Below are positions 59,206 to 64,000 of a stretch of DNA of 64,000 bases, piece after piece. The notes under the pieces were generated by a model. The model was not told the DNA's origin, did not search any database, and worked only from the letters and a program-made list of their open reading frames with translations. Both the position numbers and the translations under genes were made by a program. The DNA is from Bidens hawaiensis. Its lineage: Eukaryota > Streptophyta > Magnoliopsida > Asterales > Asteraceae. Positions within the stretch are counted from its first letter, which is position 1. Each line of letters opens with the position of its first letter. The stretch is taken from positions 682,001 through 746,000 of the forward strand of contig JAIQDT010000232.1 in NCBI GenBank assembly GCA_021521415.1, written 5' to 3'.

Positions 59206-60930
59206 AATTTGTATGAATTGAACATGAAAAATGCCATTTCAAGGGGTGGTACATGCTTTGTATCTAAAGCCACTGAAAATGAAACCAAATTGTGGCATAG
59301 AAAGGTTTGTCATGTCAACTTAAAGAACATGAACAAACTTGTGAAGGGTGAGCATGTCATTGGTTTACCTATAAGGGTGTTCAAGCGAGATGACAATTGT
59401 ATCTCATGTCAAAAGGGAAAGTAGCACAAGTTATCACACAAGACAAAGCTCATCAACACAATTGATCAGGTGCTTGAGATGCTTCACATGGATCTCTTTG
59501 GTCCTGTGAGTGTTCCATGTATTGGAAGGAAGAGATATTGACTTGTGATTATTGATGATTTCTCAAGATACACTTGGGTTTACTTCCTAAGTACAAAAGA
59601 TGAAACTGCTGAGTTGATTAAGAATTGTGTAACCAGAGTTGAGAATTGGTTGGATGCAAGGGTGAAGGTCATGAGAAGTGACAATAGGACTGAGTTTAAG
59701 AATGGAGTCATGGAAGAATTCTGCAATGAAAAAGGAAAGCTTCAACTATTATCTGCTCCTAGAACTCCTGAACAAAATGATGTGGCAGAGAGAAGAAATA
59801 GAACGCTCATTGAAGCTGCAAGAACCATGTTGGCAGATGCCTTTCTGCCTTTCACTTTTTAGGTAGAAGCAACCAATACAGCCTGCTATGTTCAGAACAG
59901 AGTCCTTCTCAACAAAAGTCAAGACAAGACCCCTTATGAGATTTTGTTTAAAAGGAAGCCCTACATCAAGTTTCTAAAACCATTTGGTTGCAAATGTTAA
60001 TTGTTGAACACAAAGGATTATGTTAACAAATTTCAAGCAAAATCCTTGAATTGCTTCTTTGTTGGTTACTCAACACACTCAAAAGCTTACAGAGTCTATG
60101 TCAAAGACCATTTGAGTGTGATTGAATCATCAGATATAATATTCAATGAAAATCAATTCAATACAGTTGATGGTGTTGCATGGCTGTTTGATCTTGAAAA
60201 ATTGTTCAAGTCCTTTAAGATTTATCCTGAAGACTTTGATGATTCATTTTACAAGGCAAGTTTGATCGAAGAGAATGATCAGAAGAATTTGGATTTTGAC
60301 AAGGTGTGTTCCTAGGTTGCTGGAAAAAGAGTGAATATAAATTTATAAAGGATCCTTCAAGTGCTGAAATTGAACAGGTTCAAGATCAAGTTCATGATCA
60401 AGAACAAAATCAAAATCCAGGACAAGAACAAGAAAATAGTAATCAAGACAATCAGGTAGTGCAAGATGATCAAGTTCTAAATGAGGAAGATCCGAGCAAC
60501 CAAATGAGTGAAGAAGAGGCTGCAAGAAGAGAAAGATTTGAAGATCTGTTTCAAAGAATGAATATTGGAAGGAATGGTGCATCAACCTCACAAAACAATG
60601 AAGAAGCACCAAAGTTTCATGATGCAACAACTGATTTGATCATCGATGAACCATGTCTAAATGAGTCTAATCTTGATACTAATATGTCTATTGATGTTAT
60701 TTTGCAATCCTCTTATGTTGAAAGACATCATCCACCTGAGAACATCATTGGGTATATCAATGAAAGAGTTACAAGAAGTGCTTCTAAATCTGCAAACATT
60801 TGTTTATACTCCTACTTCCTATCCCAAAATTAACCCAAGAACATTGATCAAGCTTTGAAAGATAACTGTTGGGTAGAAGCAATGCAAGAGTAGTTGGCTA
60901 AATTCAGATATTTACAAGTGTGGGAATGGT
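59206..60930 (+). pseudogene. Element F integrase block, first copy of a 1.7-kb duplication
   Basis: GAG-pre-integrase (LWHRKVCHVNLKNMNKLV) is followed by the integrase core: MDLFGPVSV (about 59490), VMRSDNRTEFKNG (about 59670) and AERRNRTLIEAARTM (about 59790), so D-D-E is present. The C-terminal block reads ILFKRKPYIKFLKPFGC. Stops lie at 59422, 59538, 59860 and 59998, and a shift near 60310. The rest is the acidic Gln/Asn-rich linker (DQVHDQEQNQNPGQEQ), ending near RSASKSANICLYSYF and a start-of-RT fragment with stops. It is more damaged than the second copy. Confidence 0.9.
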
Positions 60931-62655
60931 AATTTGTATGAACTAAACATGAAAGATGCCATTTCAAGGGGTGGTACATGCTTTGTATCAAAAGCCACTG
61001 AAAATGAAACCAAATTGTGGCATAGGAAGGTTTTTTATGTCAACTTAAAGAACATGGACAAACTTGTGAAGGGTGAGCATGTAATTAGTTTTCCTACAAG
61101 AGAGTTCAAGCTTGATGACAATTGCATCTCATGTCAAACGGGAAAGCAACACAAGTCATCACACAAGACAAAGCTCATCAACACAAATGATCATGTGCTT
61201 GAGATGGTTCACATGGATCTCTTTGGTCAAGTGATTGTTCCAAGTATTGGAAAGAAGAGATACTGTCTAGTGATAATTGATAATTTTTCAAGATACACTT
61301 GGTGTTATTTCCTAAGTACCAAAGATGAAGCTATTGAATTAATTAAGAGTTATGTGACCAGGGTTGAGAATCAACTAGATGCAAGGGTAAAAGTGATGAG
61401 GAGGGACAATGGGATTGAGTTCAAAAATGGAGTAATGGATGAGTTTTGCATTGCAAAAGGAATTCTTCAACAATTCAGTGCTCCTAGAACTCTTGAACAG
61501 AATGGAGTTGCAGAGAGAAGAAAAAGAACACTTATTGAGGCTGCAAGGACCATATTAGCAGATGCTCTCTTGCCTGCTACTTTTTGGGCAGAAGCTATCA
61601 ACATTGCTTGCTATTTTCATAACAGAGTCCTTATCAACAAAAGTCAAGACAAGACTCCTTATGAGATTCTGTTTAAGAGAAAGCCCTACATCAAATTTCT
61701 CAAACCATTTGGTTGCAAATGTTCTTTGTTGAAAACAAAGGAATATCTTAACTAGTTTCAAGCAAAATACTTGGATTGCTTCTTTGTTGGTTACTCAACA
61801 TACTTAAAAACTTATAGAGTCTATGTCAAATACCATTTGAGTGTTGTTGAATCTTCAAATATAATATTCAATGAAAATCAGTTCAATACAGTTGATGGTG
61901 CTGCATGGCTGTTTGATCTTGAAAAACTGATCAAGTCTTTGAAGATTTATCCTGAAGACTTTGATGATTCATTTTACAAGACAAGTATGATTGAAGAGAA
62001 TGATCAAAAGAAACTAGATTTGGACAAGGTATGGTCCAAGGTTGATGGAAAAAGAAGTGAATATAAATTATAAAGGATCCCTTAAGTGCTGAAATGGAAC
62101 AGGTTCAAGATCAAGTTCATGATCAAGAACAAAATCAAAATCCAGGAAAAGAACAAGATAATGGTAATAAAGACAATCAGGTAGGTGATCAAGTCCTGAA
62201 TGAAGAAGATCCTGGCAATCAAGACGAATTGCAAAGACAAGCTAAAAGGGAAGCAAGATTTGAAGATTTATTTCAAAGCTTGAATATGGGAAACAATGGT
62301 GCATCTACCTCACAACAGAACAATGAAGACGCACCAGAGTTTCATGATGCAACAACTGATTTGATCATTGATGAATCAGATCTCAATGAATCAAATCTTG
62401 ACTCTACTGTGTCTACTGATGTGATTGTTCAATCATCTTATGTTGAAAGAAATCTTCCACCTGAGAACATCATTGGAGATATCAATGAAAGAGTTACAAG
62501 AAGTGCATCTGAAACTGCAAACATTTGTTTATACTCCTGCTTCCTATCCAAAATTATACCCAAGAACATTGATCAAGCTTTGAAAGACAACTGTTGGGTA
62601 GAAGCAATGCAAGAGGCGTTGGCTCAATTCAGAGATTTAAAAGTGTAGGAACTTG
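60931..62655 (+). pseudogene. Element F integrase block, second copy
   Basis: It repeats 59206-60930 at an offset of 1725 bases, about 91% identical in the first 225 bases. Open from 60934 to 61755 with LWHRKVFYVNLKNMDKLV, MDLFGQVIV, VMRRDNGIEFKNG, AERRKRTLIEAARTI and FWAEAINIACYFHNRVLI. One TAG follows at 61753, then CFFVGYSTYLKTYRVYV and the same acidic linker (DQVHDQEQNQNPGKEQ) to VEAMQEALAQFRDLKV and a TAG at 62646. This copy leads directly into RT and is in the normal position. Confidence 0.92.
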
Positions 62656-63235
62656 TAGATAGACCAAGAAACAGATATGCAATTGGAACAAAATGGGTTT
62701 TCGGGAACAAAAGGGATGAAAGAGGAATTGTGATTAAGAATAAATCAAGACTTGTTGCTTTGGGATGCCTACAAGAAGAAGGAATAGACTTTGAGGAAGT
62801 ATTTTCCCCTGTGGCAAGACTTGAGGCAATAAGAATTTTCTTATCCTATGCCACCTCAAAGAATATATGGGTATTCCAATTGGATGTCAAATCTGCTTTC
62901 TTGAATGGAAAAATAGAAGAGGAAGTGTATGTATCTCAACCACCGGGATTTGAGCACCTGATTATCCTAAGAAAGTGTATAAGTTAAACAAAGCTTTGTA
63001 TGGACTACATCAAGCAACAAGAGCTTGGTATGATGAGTTATCTAATCATTTACTTGATAATGGTTTCTCAAGAGGAACTATTGACAAGACCCTCTTTTAC
63101 AAGAAAAGAGTAAGAGATTTGCTTCTATTACAAGTCTATGTGGATGATATCATTTTTGGCTCAACCAATGAACAAATGTGCATGAATTTGAAGAAGTGAT
63201 GAAATCCAAGTACTCCATGAGCTCAATTGGAGAAA
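62656..63235 (+). pseudogene. Element F reverse transcriptase
   Basis: Motifs in order: [52 protein letters not shown], a shift near 62970, [16 protein letters not shown], and LQVYVDDIIFGST with an intact YVDD at about 63140. A further shift near 63195 ends the open frame. Copia RT, recently enough decayed that all main motifs are readable. Confidence 0.92.
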
Positions 63236-63903
63236 TGAACTTCTTCTTGGATTGCAAGTTCAACAGAAGGCTGATGGCATTTTCATATGCCAGTCCATGT
63301 ATGTGTAGGACAATTTGAACAAGTTAAAGTGTCAAGATTTCAAAACTGCTTCAACACCCATGGATACTCATGATAAATTGATAGCAGATGAAAAGGGGGA
63401 GCCTGTTGATGAACATGAATATAGAGCCAAAATTGGATCCTTGATGTATCTTACTGCTTCTAGGCCATATATCATGTTTGTAGTATCTGTTTGTGCAAGA
63501 TTCCAGTCAAGTCCTAAGGTCTCTCATATGACTGCTGTCAAGAGGATTTTTAGATACTTGAAGGGAAAGCCAGATTTAGGGATATGGTACCCTAAGAACC
63601 ATTCCTTTGATCTCATTGCCTACAATTGACAATGATAATGATGGGTGCAGCATGAGCAGAAAGTTAACTTCTGGTGGATGTCAATTTTTGGGAGACAGGC
63701 TAGTGTCTTGCCACTACAAGAAACAAACTACAGTGTCTATCTCAGCTGCTGAAGCTGAGTACATTGATGCATCTGCCTGCTGTGCACAAGTTCTATAGAT
63801 CCAGAATCAAATGTTGGATTATGGTATGAATTTCTTGAACACTCCTATTTTCATTGATAATACTGTTGCATTTTTCATTGTTAAGAATCCAGTACAACAT
63901 TCT
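63236..63903 (+). pseudogene. Element F RNase H, cut by an insertion
   Basis: It contains FKTASTPMDTHDKLIAD, GSLMYLTASRPYIMFVV, KRIFRYLKGKPDLGIWY, a frameshift around 63625, SGGCQFLGDRLVSCHYKKQT and VSISAAEAEYIDAS, a TAG near 63797, then NPVQHS. The coding trace ends at 63903. Confidence 0.9.
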
Positions 63904-64000
63904 TGTTGGGTTTTATACAAGATTATCAAAGTTCAAGTTAACCATATTTAACTAGAAAACGCAACGGAAGCTTAGATTTTAAATCTAGTTATAAACATAC
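63904..64000. mobile_element. Element G: start of a further insertion
   Basis: Copia RNase H breaks off and the sequence changes to one starting TGTTGGGTTTTATACAAG, with the TG start typical of an LTR. The preceding bases ATTCT would be the target duplication. Only 97 bases are seen; orientation and family are open. Confidence 0.5.

Larger units (their letters stand above)
42082..63903 (+). mobile_element. Element F: plus-strand copia-type retrotransposon, split by element D
   Basis: The order is 5' LTR, primer site, long gag, [D insertion], protease, GAG-pre-integrase and integrase (duplicated), RT, RNase H, which is the Ty1/copia order. The 3' end is beyond the window. RNase H is cut at 63903 by a further element. 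Many stops and shifts make it inactive. The likely left target duplication is GAGTA (42077-42081). Its size and LTR family suggest an extra ORF follows, as in E. Confidence 0.88.

Overview
This window is nuclear DNA of a flowering plant. It is AT-rich, made almost entirely of LTR retrotransposons nested in one another, and holds one convincing host gene: a short, apparently intronless PADRE/DUF4228-type gene on the minus strand at 37795-38178. An Asteraceae genome is my best guess, because the retroelement families, above all the copia elements with a large extra open reading frame (ORF) after pol, look like ones I associate with daisy-family assemblies. That is recall, not a search result.

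Left nest (1 to 32258). Element E is a plus-strand copia-type element. Only its 3' half is here: a spacer, a large broken extra ORF and the 3' LTR. It appears to have been invaded by element C, a minus-strand Ty3/gypsy element (18734-24870: gag, protease, RT, RNase H, PBS, 5' LTR). C is cut just after RNase H by element A, a plus-strand gypsy-type element without pol (5' LTR tail 1-800, 3' LTR 16721-18733). A is in turn split by element B, a complete minus-strand gypsy element (2234-14145) with two 3.14-kb LTRs and a CAAAA target-site duplication (TSD). LTR divergence agrees with this order: roughly 7-9% for A and about 0.5% for B.

Middle (32259-42081). This part holds decayed exon-like fragments, several small inverted-repeat elements (34691-35358, 35620-36071, 38519-39001, 40607-41593), a gypsy LTR remnant, the PADRE gene with a TATA-like box, and a short tandem repeat next to the following element.

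Right nest (42082 to the end). Element F is a plus-strand copia element whose 5' LTR belongs to the same family as E's 3' LTR. Its long gag is followed by element D, a complete minus-strand copia element (46755-58531, TSD TAATG, LTRs about 96% identical) with gag, protease, integrase, RT, RNase H and a large extra ORF. F then continues with protease and a 1.7-kb direct duplication of the whole integrase block, then RT and RNase H. RNase H stops at 63904, where another TG-starting element (G) appears to begin.

Main points of interest. (1) D and E share one layout: pol, a 1.5-kb spacer, a 3' splice acceptor, then the ATG of the extra ORF. In each family the spacer carries the same short motif that fills the LTR. 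(2) Three different gypsy LTRs carry small tandem hairpins at a similar distance from the LTR end. (3) B has almost identical LTRs but a long-dead coding region. All calls rest on reading the sequence by eye, and LTR identities are hand counts.
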